A DNA stretch of 64,000 bases from the NCBI GenBank assembly GCA_036824045.1, contig DAITAZ010000007.1, positions 38,489-102,488 of the forward strand, read 5' to 3'. This document shows, in pieces, positions 15,994 through 24,763 of the stretch. The notes beneath the pieces were generated by a model. The model was not told where the DNA came from. It worked only from the letters and a program-made list of their open reading frames with translations, and ran no database searches. Position 1 is the stretch's first letter. The number at the start of each line of letters is the position of its first letter. The position numbers were made by a program, and so were the translations under genes. The stretch comes from DAITAZ01 sp036824045 (lineage in GTDB: Bacteria > Pseudomonadota > Gammaproteobacteria > Burkholderiales > Rhodocyclaceae).

Positions 15994-17179
15994 AGGGCTT
16001 TACGAGGTGCAGATTACTGACTCCAGAACCAACTCTCCCGCCGCCACGTCTCCCACCCCCGCCCGCTCTGGCGAACCCCTGACCTTCATCGTTGCCCTGC
16101 GCGCCATCGCCGCACTGGTCATCGTCTGGCATCACTTCGCCATCTATCCCCCCCTGCGGGAATGGGCCGCGCCCCTCTTCGGTTCCGCGCTGGACTGGCT
16201 GCAACACCACGCGCGCACCACCCAGGTGTTTTTCGCCATCAGCGGCTACCTCATGGCCCGCAGCATGAGCAGCCGTGCCTGGGGGCTGCGTCAGGTGGGC
16301 GGCTTCATCCTCCAGCGCTACTGCCGGCTCGGCCTGCCCTACCTCGGTGCCATCGCGCTGGTGGTGCTGGCCTACGCCTTCGCCCGGGACTGGATGCCCG
16401 ACGAGGTGGTGGGCGCGCCCGTCTCCTGGCCCCAGTTCCTCGCCCACCTCTTCTTCCTGCAGGACCTGCTCGGCTTCGAGCAGCTCTCAGCCGGCATGTG
16501 GTTCGTCTGCATCAATTTCCAGCTCGGGCTCGTGTATGTGGCCGGACTCTGGCTGCGGGACAAGGTGGCCGCCGCCCGGCTCGACATGGTGGGCCTGATC
16601 GGCTGGCCCCTGGCCGCGCTCTCCCTCTTCCACTTCAACCTCGATCCCGCCTGGGATGGCTGGTGGCTGTACTTCTTCCCCTACTTCTTCCTCGGCGTCG
16701 TCATCCAGCGCAGCCTGCGCCGCGGCGCGCCGCACACCGAATTCCTGCTCTACCTCGCCATGCTCGCCGCCGCCATGGCCTTCGAATGGCGCTGGCGCCT
16801 GCTCTCCGCCGTCCTCGTCGGCCTGATGCTCTACACCACCGAAGCCTCCGGCCTGGCCCGCCGCTGGCCCCGCAGCCGCATCGTGCACCGCATCGGGCAG
16901 ATCTCCTTCAGCCTCTTCCTCGTGCACTTCCCCGTGCTCGTGCTGGTCGGCGCCCTCTGGGTCCGTCAGGACTGGACCAGCCCCGAAGCCGCCACCGCCG
17001 GGCTCGTGGTCGCCTTCATCGCCAGCCTCGCCGCCGCCGAAGTCTTCCACCGCCTGGTCGAAGCCCCCTCCGCACGGCTGGCACGCCGCGTGCGCACGTC
17101 CGGCCCCCGGCAAGAAGACGCCCGCGCCCAGCCCCCCCGTCCGGCCCGGGGGTGGCAGGCGGCGCTGGCCAACAGGTGA
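15965..17179 (+). CDS. Acyltransferase family 3 membrane protein
   Basis: A 404-residue (or 390 if started at GTG 16007) integral membrane acyltransferase of the AT3/OafA type, which acylates sugars of LPS, exopolysaccharide or other surface glycans. The family block FIVALRAIAALVIVWHHF (about 41-58) contains the conserved Arg and the catalytic-type His. About ten hydrophobic helices follow, including VFFAISGYLMARS and the typical late motif SFSLFLVHFPVLVLVG. The C-terminal 35 residues are basic and Pro-rich. No glycan gene is adjacent, so the substrate is unknown. The operator-like repeats over the first start suggest specific regulation. Confidence 0.82.
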   Translation: MKFVTNYSRIGLYEVQITDSRTNSPAATSPTPARSGEPLTFIVALRAIAALVIVWHHFAIYPPLREWAAPLFGSALDWLQHHARTTQVFFAISGYLMARSMSSRAWGLRQVGGFILQRYCRLGLPYLGAIALVVLAYAFARDWMPDEVVGAPVSWPQFLAHLFFLQDLLGFEQLSAGMWFVCINFQLGLVYVAGLWLRDKVAAARLDMVGLIGWPLAALSLFHFNLDPAWDGWWLYFFPYFFLGVVIQRSLRRGAPHTEFLLYLAMLAAAMAFEWRWRLLSAVLVGLMLYTTEASGLARRWPRSRIVHRIGQISFSLFLVHFPVLVLVGALWVRQDWTSPEAATAGLVVAFIASLAAAEVFHRLVEAPSARLARRVRTSGPRQEDARAQPPRPARGWQAALANR

Positions 17180-17263
17180 GTGCCCGACCTCTGCGCGCCA
17201 GACGGGATTCGCCCCGGCTGCGCGGCGCACGCTGCGACAATATGCCGCAGTACATTCGTATAT

Positions 17264-17281
17264 TTGATTGCGTCGAATCAA
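17264..17281. promoter_or_regulatory. Inverted repeat upstream of the copper receptor
   Basis: TTGATT-GCGTCG-AATCAA, with perfect 6 bp arms, lies about 57 bp before the receptor ATG in an AT-richer stretch that also contains CGTATATTTG. It is a candidate operator for metal-responsive control; the cognate regulator is not identified. Confidence 0.35.
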
Positions 17282-17338
17282 GGGTCTTGGAGATGGGTGC
17301 CGATACGTTAGCGCCCATTCTTGCCAAGGGGAAAACGC

Positions 17339-19408
17339 ATGTATCCAAGACCCAGAACCTTGTGCCTGGCCATTGCCCTGGCACTTCCCGCCCTCGCTCA
17401 GGCGACCGAGGCCGCTCCCCAGCTGGAGCCCGTGGTGGTTACCGCGCCGGCCATGGAGCAACCGCTGGTGGTCACCACCAATCCAAAGGCCCCCCGCCAG
17501 CCGGTGCCTGCCCATGACGGGGCGGATTACCTCAAGACCATTCCCGGCTTCTCGGTCATCCGCAAGGGCGGAACGGATGGGGATCCGGTGTTTCGTGGCA
17601 TGGCGGGCTCCCGCCTGAACATCCTGCTCGATGGCGAGCAGATACTCGGTGGTTGTGGCATGCGCATGGACCCCCCGACCGCCTACGTCTTCCCGGAGGC
17701 CTACGATCGCATCACGGTGATCAAGGGGCCACAAAGCGTGCTGAATGGTCCGGGAAGCTCGGCGGGGGCCGTGCTGTTCGAGCGGGACGTGAAGCGCTTT
17801 GCCGCGCCGGGCTGGAAAGCCAGCGGCAGCCTCACGGGCGGCAGCTTTGGCCGTCACGACGAGGTGATCGACCTGCGCGCCGGCAGCCCCGGCTTCTATG
17901 TGCAGGGGGCCGGCACCCAGTCTCGCTCCGGCGATTACAAGGACGGTGACGGCCGCTCCGTCCATTCCCGCTATGACCGCTGGAGCGTCAACGCAGCCGT
18001 GGGCTGGACGCCGGACGACCACACCCGTCTGGAACTGTCCGCCGCCACCAGCGACGGCGAGGCGGCGTATGGCGACCGCTCCATGGACGGCGTCAAATTC
18101 AAGCGTACCAACTACGGCATCAAGTTCCAGAAGCGGAACCTCTCGCCCCTGGTGGATAAGGTCGATGCGAGCGTTTACTACAACTACATCGACCACGTGA
18201 TGGACAACTACAGCCTGCGCACTTTCACATCCACCGCCATGATGCCGAACCGCTCGGTAAGCAATCCGGATCGGGAGACGACGGGTGGTCGCGCCCTCTT
18301 GGGGCTACGCCTGTCCGACCGCACCCGGGCTGACGTGGGAGTGGACTTCCAGGCCAACAAGCACACCTTGCGCGCCACCATGAACCAGACCCTGATGCCC
18401 TACGAGGCCCGGCCCCGGGTGGAAGACGCCAACTTCCGCAATCAGGGTCTCTTCGGCGAGATCACGCACTACTTGGGTGAACGGGACCGCCTGATCGCCG
18501 GCCTGCGTGCCGACGCCTGGAAGGCCCAGGACAAACGCGCCAGCATTACCCTCGGGTCGGGCGCCATGGCGAGCACGGTGCTCAACCCGACCGCCGGCAA
18601 GCGCCACAGTGCCACCCTCAAGAGCGGCTTCGCCCGCTTTGAGCGCGACCTGGCGGGCAGCGCTTCCACCGTCTACGCCGGTCTGGGTCACAGCGAACGC
18701 TTCCCTGACTACTGGGAACTGATCTCCGCCAGCAAGGAAAGCGCCACCAGCATCAGTGCCTTCGACACCCGGCCCGAGAAGACCACCCAGCTTGATATCG
18801 GTCTCATCCACAAGGCAGGCCCCTGGTCCGCCTCGGTGTCCGGCTTCTATAACCGGATCAACGACTTCATCATGATCCAGTCCGGCGTGGTCAAGACCGG
18901 GCCCGTCCGCACCGTCACCATCACCCGCAATGTGGATGCCACCACTTGGGGTGCCGAAGCCGGCCTCGGCTACGCCTTTGCCACCCACTGGAAAGGCGAT
19001 TTGTCCTTCGCCTATGTGCGTGGCAGCAATGACAGCGATGGCACGCCCCTGGCCCAACTGCCGCCGCTCGAAGGCCGTCTCGGCCTCACCTACGACAACA
19101 AGGTGTGGACCGCCGGCGCCCTGTGGCGTCTGGTCAGCGCCCAGACCCGCGTCGATCCCAACAAGGGCAACATCGTTGGCCAGGACATTGGCCGCAGCGC
19201 AGGCTTTGGCGTGCTCTCCCTCAACGCCGGCTACCGGGTCCGCAAAGGCGTGCTGATCAGCGCCGGCATGGACAACCTGTTCGACAAGACTTACGCCGAA
19301 CACATCAGCCGCACCGGCCAGACCATGATTTCCGGCTACGAGCAAACGACCCGGATCAACGAGCCTGGCCGTACTCTCTGGCTCAAGGCCAACCTGGCGC
19401 TGGATTGA
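17339..19408 (+). CDS. oprC: TonB-dependent copper receptor (OprC/NosA family)
   Basis: A 689-residue outer-membrane receptor for copper uptake, powered by TonB. It has a signal peptide (MYPRPRTLCLAIALALPALAQA), a plug domain starting near LEPVVVTAPAM (residue 29 on) and a beta-barrel ending in an aromatic-poor terminal strand (LWLKANLALD). GGCGMRMDPPTAYVFPE (104-120) is the hallmark of NosA/OprC. C106 and M110 form the CxxxM element and H286/M288 (DHVMD) the HxM element described as the copper site of Pseudomonas OprC. ATG 17339 follows an AAGGGG Shine-Dalgarno. NosA serves nitrous oxide reductase copper supply in some denitrifiers; no nos gene is in this window. Confidence 0.9.
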   Translation: MYPRPRTLCLAIALALPALAQATEAAPQLEPVVVTAPAMEQPLVVTTNPKAPRQPVPAHDGADYLKTIPGFSVIRKGGTDGDPVFRGMAGSRLNILLDGEQILGGCGMRMDPPTAYVFPEAYDRITVIKGPQSVLNGPGSSAGAVLFERDVKRFAAPGWKASGSLTGGSFGRHDEVIDLRAGSPGFYVQGAGTQSRSGDYKDGDGRSVHSRYDRWSVNAAVGWTPDDHTRLELSAATSDGEAAYGDRSMDGVKFKRTNYGIKFQKRNLSPLVDKVDASVYYNYIDHVMDNYSLRTFTSTAMMPNRSVSNPDRETTGGRALLGLRLSDRTRADVGVDFQANKHTLRATMNQTLMPYEARPRVEDANFRNQGLFGEITHYLGERDRLIAGLRADAWKAQDKRASITLGSGAMASTVLNPTAGKRHSATLKSGFARFERDLAGSASTVYAGLGHSERFPDYWELISASKESATSISAFDTRPEKTTQLDIGLIHKAGPWSASVSGFYNRINDFIMIQSGVVKTGPVRTVTITRNVDATTWGAEAGLGYAFATHWKGDLSFAYVRGSNDSDGTPLAQLPPLEGRLGLTYDNKVWTAGALWRLVSAQTRVDPNKGNIVGQDIGRSAGFGVLSLNAGYRVRKGVLISAGMDNLFDKTYAEHISRTGQTMISGYEQTTRINEPGRTLWLKANLALD

Positions 19409-19456
19409 TCCGGCGGTGGGCCCCGCCTGGCATGACCGGGCGGGAGCGCCAACCCC

Positions 19457-20494
19457 TCACCGCTCCCGATACTCTCCCGGCCTCACGCCCGTCCATTTCT
19501 TGAAGGCGCGGTGGAAGGCGCTGGTTTCGGCGAAGCCCAGTTCGCTGGCGATGCTGAGGATGCTCTGGCTGGTTTCGTTGAGGAGCGAGATGGCCAGATC
19601 GCGGCGCAGGTCGTCCATGATGCCGCGGTAGGACTGGCCTTCGTCGTCCAGGCGGCGGCGCAGGGTGGCGGGGGAGAGGTTGAGCTGATGGGCCAGGGTG
19701 GCGAAGTCGGGCCACTCGGGGGGCGGGAGGTTGCGCAGGCGGCGGCGGATGCGGGCGGCCAGCCCGGTGCTGTTCTTGTATTTGACGAGGAAGTTGGCGG
19801 GCGCGGCGCGGAGGAACTGCTTCATGCTGGCCTCGTTCTGCACATTGGGCATGGCCAGGAATTCGGCGGGGAAGCTGATGCCGGTGCCGGGCTGGCCGAA
19901 GTGCAGGGTGCGGGAAAAGAGCACCCGCCATTCGTTGCTGTAGGGGGGCTCGGGGCAGCGGAAGTCCGCCTGGTGCACGGGGATGCGCCGGCCAATGAGC
20001 CAGCAGGCCAGGCCGTGGAGCATGAGCAGGTAGGTGCCGTAGGCGAAGGCGCGCTTGGGGGCGGGCGGGTCGTCGCCGGGGGCGGCGGGCAGGTCCCGCA
20101 GGCGCAGGTGGGCGAGTTCGCCTTCCACCGTCAGTTCGCCGGCCAGTTCGTCCAGCACCACGCGCAGGAAGCGCAGGGCGCGGCGCAGGGCGCGTTCCAG
20201 GGTGTCGCTGTGGATGATGGCGTGGCAGAGCAGGGTGAAGCTGCCGGCTTTCATGGGGTGGCGGTCCATGCCGAAGAACTCGTCGTCGATGGCGCGGGCG
20301 ATGTGGTGCCACAATTCGCCATACTGGCGCGAGGAGATGCGTGCGCCGGGCCGGTCCAGCAGCTCGCGGGAGATGCCGGCGGCCTTGAGCAGTTGCAGCC
20401 GGTCCAGCCCCCGCGGGGCGGCGCAGACGAGGGCTTCTTCCACAAAGCAGATGGCGATGGTGCCTTTTTCGGCCTGGGGTGCTTCCATGGGCAT
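19457..20494 (-). CDS. AraC family transcriptional regulator
   Basis: A 345-residue regulator with an N-terminal ligand-type domain of the OruR/ArgR group (arabinose-binding-like, about 20-220) and a C-terminal AraC double helix-turn-helix. The first HTH is LAHQLNLSPATLRRRLDDEG and the second is IASELGFAETSAFHRAFKKW, then TGVRPGEYR at the C-terminus. ATG 20494 is preferred; the open frame runs on to 20629 but overlaps the promoter region of the divergent operon. It lies 153 bp from and divergent to the acyl-CoA degradation operon, so it probably controls it, perhaps in response to an acyl-CoA or related acid. Confidence 0.85.
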   Translation of the reverse strand: MPMEAPQAEKGTIAICFVEEALVCAAPRGLDRLQLLKAAGISRELLDRPGARISSRQYGELWHHIARAIDDEFFGMDRHPMKAGSFTLLCHAIIHSDTLERALRRALRFLRVVLDELAGELTVEGELAHLRLRDLPAAPGDDPPAPKRAFAYGTYLLMLHGLACWLIGRRIPVHQADFRCPEPPYSNEWRVLFSRTLHFGQPGTGISFPAEFLAMPNVQNEASMKQFLRAAPANFLVKYKNSTGLAARIRRRLRNLPPPEWPDFATLAHQLNLSPATLRRRLDDEGQSYRGIMDDLRRDLAISLLNETSQSILSIASELGFAETSAFHRAFKKWTGVRPGEYRER

Positions 20495-20647
20495 GGCATC
20501 GGGGGGAAGTGGCAAATTCTCGCACCAAACTTGAGCGATTGCGGCATTGGGAACGGCGCCCCGCTTTCCTAAAGTTGCAGGCTTGGTCGCGGGTGCGATC
20601 AGCCGCCGGCGACCGGCTTGGCAATCCAACTAGGAGGCGAGAAGAGC

Positions 20648-21412
20648 ATGGAGATCAAGGATAGTGTATTCGTGGTGACGGGCGGGGGTTCCGGCCTGGG
20701 CGCGGCGACGGCGCGGATGGTGGTGCAGCGGGGTGGCCGCGTGGTGCTGGCGGATGTGAACGCGGAAGCGGGCAGCCGGGTGGCGGAAGAACTGGGCGCG
20801 GGCGCGGTGTTCGTGGCCACCGACGTGACCAGCGAGGAGAGCGCCAAGGGCGCCTTTGCCGCTGCGACCGCCATGGGCACGCTGCGGGGCTTGGTGAACT
20901 GCGCCGGCATCGCTCCGGCCGAGAAGGTGGTGGGCAAGCAGGGCGCCCACAAGCTGGAGAGCTTTGCCCGCACCATCAACATCAATCTGGTGGGCAGCTT
21001 CAACATGATCCGCCTGGCGGCGGAGATCATGAGCGCCAATGCGCCCGACGCGGGCGGCGAGCGGGGCGTGATCGTCAGCACCGCTTCGGTGGCGGCGTTT
21101 GACGGCCAGCTCGGCCAGGCGGCCTATGCTGCTTCCAAGGGCGGGGTGGTGGCCATGACCCTGCCCATTGCCCGGGAACTGGCCCGCTCCGGCATCCGGG
21201 TGATGACCATCGCCCCGGGCATCATGGAAACCCCGATGCTGATGGGCATGCCCCCCGAGGTGCAGGAATCCCTGGGCAAGATGGTGCCGTTCCCCTCCCG
21301 CATGGGCAAGCCGGCCGAATACGCGGCGCTGGTGGAGCACATCTGCGCCAATGCCTACCTCAACGGCGAAGTCATCCGTCTCGACGGCGCCATCCGCATG
21401 GCCGCCAAGTAA
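20648..21412 (+). CDS. SDR 3-hydroxyacyl-CoA dehydrogenase (HSD17B10-like)
   Basis: A 254-residue short-chain dehydrogenase that probably oxidises 3-hydroxyacyl-CoA to 3-ketoacyl-CoA with NAD+. It shows the cofactor motif TGGGSGLG (11-18), an Asp after beta-2 (LADVN) favouring NAD+, NCAGIAPAEK, the catalytic triad S147/Y160/K164 (YAASK) and a C-terminal GEVIRLDGAIRM. This pattern resembles type II (HSD10) 3-hydroxyacyl-CoA dehydrogenases, known for 2-methyl-3-hydroxybutyryl-CoA. AGGAGG at 20632-20637 sets ATG 20648 as the start. It is the first gene of the operon and is followed 19 bp later by the thiolase. Confidence 0.88.
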   Translation: MEIKDSVFVVTGGGSGLGAATARMVVQRGGRVVLADVNAEAGSRVAEELGAGAVFVATDVTSEESAKGAFAAATAMGTLRGLVNCAGIAPAEKVVGKQGAHKLESFARTININLVGSFNMIRLAAEIMSANAPDAGGERGVIVSTASVAAFDGQLGQAAYAASKGGVVAMTLPIARELARSGIRVMTIAPGIMETPMLMGMPPEVQESLGKMVPFPSRMGKPAEYAALVEHICANAYLNGEVIRLDGAIRMAAK

Positions 21413-21431
21413 TCCGCAGGGAGCTCAGAAC

Positions 21432-22616
21432 ATGTCGCAAGATCCAGTCGTTATCGTTTCCGTCGCCCGTACCCCGATGGGGGGGTTCCAGGGGGATTTC
21501 GCCAGCCTGACCGCCGCCCAGTTGGGGGGCCTTGCCATCAAGGCCGCCGTGGAGCGCGCCGGCCTGCCCGCCGAGCAGGTTGAAGAAGTGATCTTTGGCT
21601 GCGTGCTGCCTGCCGGCCAGGGTCAGGCCCCGGCCCGCCAGGCGGCCCTGGGTGCCGGGCTGCCGCTGTCCGCCGGCTGCACCACCGTCAACAAGATGTG
21701 CGGCTCCGGCATGAAAGCCACCATGCTGGCCCACGACCTGCTGGTGGCCGGCACCAACGAGGTAATGATCGCGGGCGGCATGGAGTCCATGACCAACGCC
21801 CCCTATCTCCTGCCCAAGGCGCGGGGCGGTTTCCGCCTGGGCCACGGCCAGGTGTTCGACCACATGTTTCTTGACGGTCTCGAAGATGCCTACGAGAAGG
21901 GCCGCCTGATGGGCACCTTCGCCGAGGACTGCGCCGGTCTGTACAACTTCACCCGCGAACAGCAGGACGCCTACGCCATCGCCTCGCTGACCCGCGCCCA
22001 GGCCGCCATCAAGGACGGTTCCTTCGCCTGGGAGATCGCGCCGGTTACCGTGCCCGGCCGCAAGGGCGAAGTGACCATCAGCAGCGACGAGCAACCGCCC
22101 AAGGCCAATCTGGAGAAGATTCCCAGCCTCAAGCCCGCCTTCCGCAAGGACGGCACCGTGACGCCGGCCAACTCCAGCTCCATTTCCGACGGGGCCGCCG
22201 CGCTGGTGCTGATGCGTGCCTCCACCGCCGCTGCCAAGGGGCTGACGCCGATCGCCAGGATCGTTGGCCATTCCACCCACGCCCACCAGCCCAACCTCTT
22301 CGCCACCGCTCCGGTTGGCGCGATGCAGAAGCTGCTCGGCAAGACGGGCTGGTCGGTGGCCGATGTGGATCTGTGGGAAATCAACGAAGCCTTCGCGGTG
22401 GTGACCATGGCCGCGATCCACGACCTGAAGCTCGATCCCGCCAAGGTGAATGTGCACGGCGGCGCTTGTGCCCTGGGTCACCCCATCGGTGCCTCGGGCG
22501 CCCGCATCGTGGTGACGCTGCTCGGCGCGCTGAAGAAGTACGGCCTCAAGCGCGGCGTGGCCAGCCTCTGCATCGGCGGTGGCGAGGCCACGGCCCTGGC
22601 GGTGGAAATGCTGTAA
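21432..22616 (+). CDS. Acetyl-CoA C-acyltransferase (thiolase)
   Basis: A 394-residue thiolase that cleaves 3-ketoacyl-CoA to acetyl-CoA plus shortened acyl-CoA, or condenses in reverse. The nucleophile is C90 in NKMCGSGMKA. The C-terminal active-site blocks are NVHGGACALGHPIGASGAR, with the catalytic His, and LCIGGGEATA, with the second Cys. The start at ATG 21432 follows a purine-rich GGGAG. With the HSD10-like dehydrogenase before it and the acyl-CoA dehydrogenase after it, it completes a beta-oxidation-type set. Chain-length preference cannot be read from sequence. Confidence 0.93.
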   Translation: MSQDPVVIVSVARTPMGGFQGDFASLTAAQLGGLAIKAAVERAGLPAEQVEEVIFGCVLPAGQGQAPARQAALGAGLPLSAGCTTVNKMCGSGMKATMLAHDLLVAGTNEVMIAGGMESMTNAPYLLPKARGGFRLGHGQVFDHMFLDGLEDAYEKGRLMGTFAEDCAGLYNFTREQQDAYAIASLTRAQAAIKDGSFAWEIAPVTVPGRKGEVTISSDEQPPKANLEKIPSLKPAFRKDGTVTPANSSSISDGAAALVLMRASTAAAKGLTPIARIVGHSTHAHQPNLFATAPVGAMQKLLGKTGWSVADVDLWEINEAFAVVTMAAIHDLKLDPAKVNVHGGACALGHPIGASGARIVVTLLGALKKYGLKRGVASLCIGGGEATALAVEML

Positions 22617-23522
22617 GTGGCCGCGCCGGGCCGCACGCTGATCTACGCCAAGCTGGTCGGGGCCATGGCCCTGTGGGGCGGCACCTGGATCGCCGGGCGC
22701 ATCGTCGCCCAGGCGCTGGGCGCCCCCCTGGCGGCGGCAGCGGCGCGGTTTCTGCTGGCGGGGCTGGCGCTGGCGGGTTACGCCCGTCTGACCCGGGGCC
22801 GCATCGAGCGGCCCCAGGCCCGCCGTGAATGGGCCCTGGTGGCCGGGCTGGCGGCCACCGGCATCTTTCTCTACGCCCTGTGCTTCTTCTATGGCCTCAA
22901 GCACATCGCAGCCGGGCGCGGCGCCCTGGTGGTGGCGCTGAATCCGGTGGTGGCGGTGCTGGTGGCCTGGTTGCTGGGACAGGAGAGGATGCGCCCGGGC
23001 AAATGGGCGGGTGTGGCTATCGCCCTCGCGGGCTGCCTGACGGTGATCGGCAACGGCGACCCGCTGGCTTTGCTGCGGGGCGCGGTGGGGCTGGGCGAGT
23101 GGCTGATTCTGGGTTGTGTGGTGTGCTGGACGCTTTACACCTTCATCGGCCGGCAGGCCACCCACACCCTCTCCCCGCTCGCCGCCACCCTCTGGGCCAG
23201 CCTGCTGGGCGCGCTCTTGCTTGGCGTCGCCGCGGTGCTCGAAGGGGGCGACAGCCCGCTGACCTGGACCACGCCGGTGTGGGCCAGCGTGGTCTTTCTG
23301 GCCATCGGCGGCACAGCCCTGGGCTTCACCTGGTTTGCCGCCGGGGTCCAGCACCTGGGGGCGGCCCAGGCTTCCGTATTTGTGAATCTGGTACCGGTCT
23401 TTGCCGTGCTGCAGGCCGCCTGGCTGCTCGACGAGCGGCTGAGCGCCACGGTGCTGGCCGGTGGCGCGCTGGTGATTGCCGGCGTGTGGCTGACAACGAA
23501 ACAAGAGGAGAGAACCAAGTGA
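22617..23522 (+). CDS. EamA/DMT family transporter
   Basis: A 301-residue inner-membrane protein with ten predicted helices in two EamA repeats (about 10-140 and 150-290), including ALWGGTWIAGRIVA and GTALGFTWFAAGVQHLGAAQASVFVNLVPVF. Members export or import small metabolites such as amino acids. GTG 22617 follows directly on the thiolase TAA with no gap, and the gene's TGA overlaps the GTG of the acyl-CoA dehydrogenase, so it is translationally embedded in the operon. That setting suggests transport of a substrate or product of the pathway, which is inference only. Confidence 0.85.
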   Translation: MAAPGRTLIYAKLVGAMALWGGTWIAGRIVAQALGAPLAAAAARFLLAGLALAGYARLTRGRIERPQARREWALVAGLAATGIFLYALCFFYGLKHIAAGRGALVVALNPVVAVLVAWLLGQERMRPGKWAGVAIALAGCLTVIGNGDPLALLRGAVGLGEWLILGCVVCWTLYTFIGRQATHTLSPLAATLWASLLGALLLGVAAVLEGGDSPLTWTTPVWASVVFLAIGGTALGFTWFAAGVQHLGAAQASVFVNLVPVFAVLQAAWLLDERLSATVLAGGALVIAGVWLTTKQEERTK

Positions 23523-24655
23523 TCCTGACCCAGGAACAGGAAATGATCCGCGACTCCATGCGCGCCTTCGCGCAGGAGCGCCTCGCCCCCTTCGCCGCCG
23601 AATGGGACCGCAACCACACCTTCCCGGCCGAAGCCCTGAAGGAGCTGGGCGAGCTCGGCGCCATGGGCATGGTGGTGCCCGAGGAATGGGGCGGTGCCGG
23701 CATGGACTACATGAGTCTGGTGCTGACGCTGGAAGAAATCGCCGCCGGCGACGGCGCCACCTCCACCATCGTCTCGGTGCAGAACTCGCTGGCCTGCGGC
23801 ATCACCGCCAAGTACGGCACCGATGCCCAGAAGGAAGAATGGCTGAAGCCGCTGGCCCGCGGCGAGAAGCTCGGCTGCTTCTGCCTGACCGAGCCGCACA
23901 CCGGCTCCGACGCCGCCGCCATCACCACCCGCGCCGACCGCGACGGCGACCATTTCGTGCTCAATGGCGTCAAGCAGTTCATCACCACCGGCAAGCACGC
24001 CCACATGGCCATCGTCTTCGCCGTCACCGACAAGGCCGCGGGCAAGAAGGGCATTTCCTGCTTCCTGGTGCCGACCAATACGCCGGGCTTCGTCGTCGGC
24101 CGCACCGAAGACAAGATGGGCCAGCACGCTTCCGACACCGTGCAGATCATTTTCGAGGACTGCCGGGTGCCGGCCTCGGCCCTGCTGGGCAAGGAAGGCG
24201 AGGGCTACCGCATCGCGCTGTCCAACCTGGAAGCCGGTCGCATCGGCATCGCCGCCCAGAGCATCGGCATGGCCCGGGCCGCCTTTGAGGCCGCCGTGCG
24301 CTACGCCAAGGAACGGGTGACTTTCGGCCAGCCGATCATCGAGCATCAGGCGGTGAACTTCCGCCTGGCGGACATGGCCACCCTGCTTGATGCCGCCCGC
24401 CTCATGGTCTGGCGTGCCGCCACCTTGAAGGACGCCGGAAAGCCCTGTCTGACCGAGGCCTCCATGGCCAAGATGTTTGCCTCGGAAGCGGCGGAAAAGA
24501 TCGCCTCCGACGCCATCCAGATCCACGGCGGCGTCGGCTACACCAGCGATTTCCCGGTGGAGCGGATCTACCGGGACGTGCGTATCTGCCAGATCTACGA
24601 AGGCGCCAACGACATCCAGCGCCTGGTGATCGGCCGCAGCATCGCCGCCGCCTGA
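23519..24655 (+). CDS. Acyl-CoA dehydrogenase (short/branched-chain type)
   Basis: A 378-residue FAD enzyme that introduces the alpha-beta double bond into acyl-CoA, passing electrons to ETF. Motifs are CFCLTEPHTGSDAAAI and the FAD site FITTGKHAHM. Near the end, QIHGGVGYTSDFPVERIYRDVRI is followed by QIYEGANDIQRLVIGRSIA, with the catalytic Glu of the YEGANDIQ block. The GTG start at 23519 overlaps the transporter stop (GTGA) and follows GAGGAGAG. The size and the C-terminal Glu position fit the short-chain or branched-chain group. Confidence 0.93.
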   Translation: MILTQEQEMIRDSMRAFAQERLAPFAAEWDRNHTFPAEALKELGELGAMGMVVPEEWGGAGMDYMSLVLTLEEIAAGDGATSTIVSVQNSLACGITAKYGTDAQKEEWLKPLARGEKLGCFCLTEPHTGSDAAAITTRADRDGDHFVLNGVKQFITTGKHAHMAIVFAVTDKAAGKKGISCFLVPTNTPGFVVGRTEDKMGQHASDTVQIIFEDCRVPASALLGKEGEGYRIALSNLEAGRIGIAAQSIGMARAAFEAAVRYAKERVTFGQPIIEHQAVNFRLADMATLLDAARLMVWRAATLKDAGKPCLTEASMAKMFASEAAEKIASDAIQIHGGVGYTSDFPVERIYRDVRICQIYEGANDIQRLVIGRSIAAA

Positions 24656-24763
24656 GCACCCCCTCCGGCGCCCCGCGGGGTGGCCGGTGCGCGGGGCTGG
24701 ACGACCAGCACAACGCGGCAGGCGGGGCGACCCGACCTGCCGTTCTGGCAAGGAGGAGACAGC

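Noticed and set aside
19383..20624. A 413-residue minus-strand frame overlapping the AraC gene
   Set aside because: It is Arg/Pro/His-rich, with no domain, and shares the strand with the real AraC regulator in another frame.
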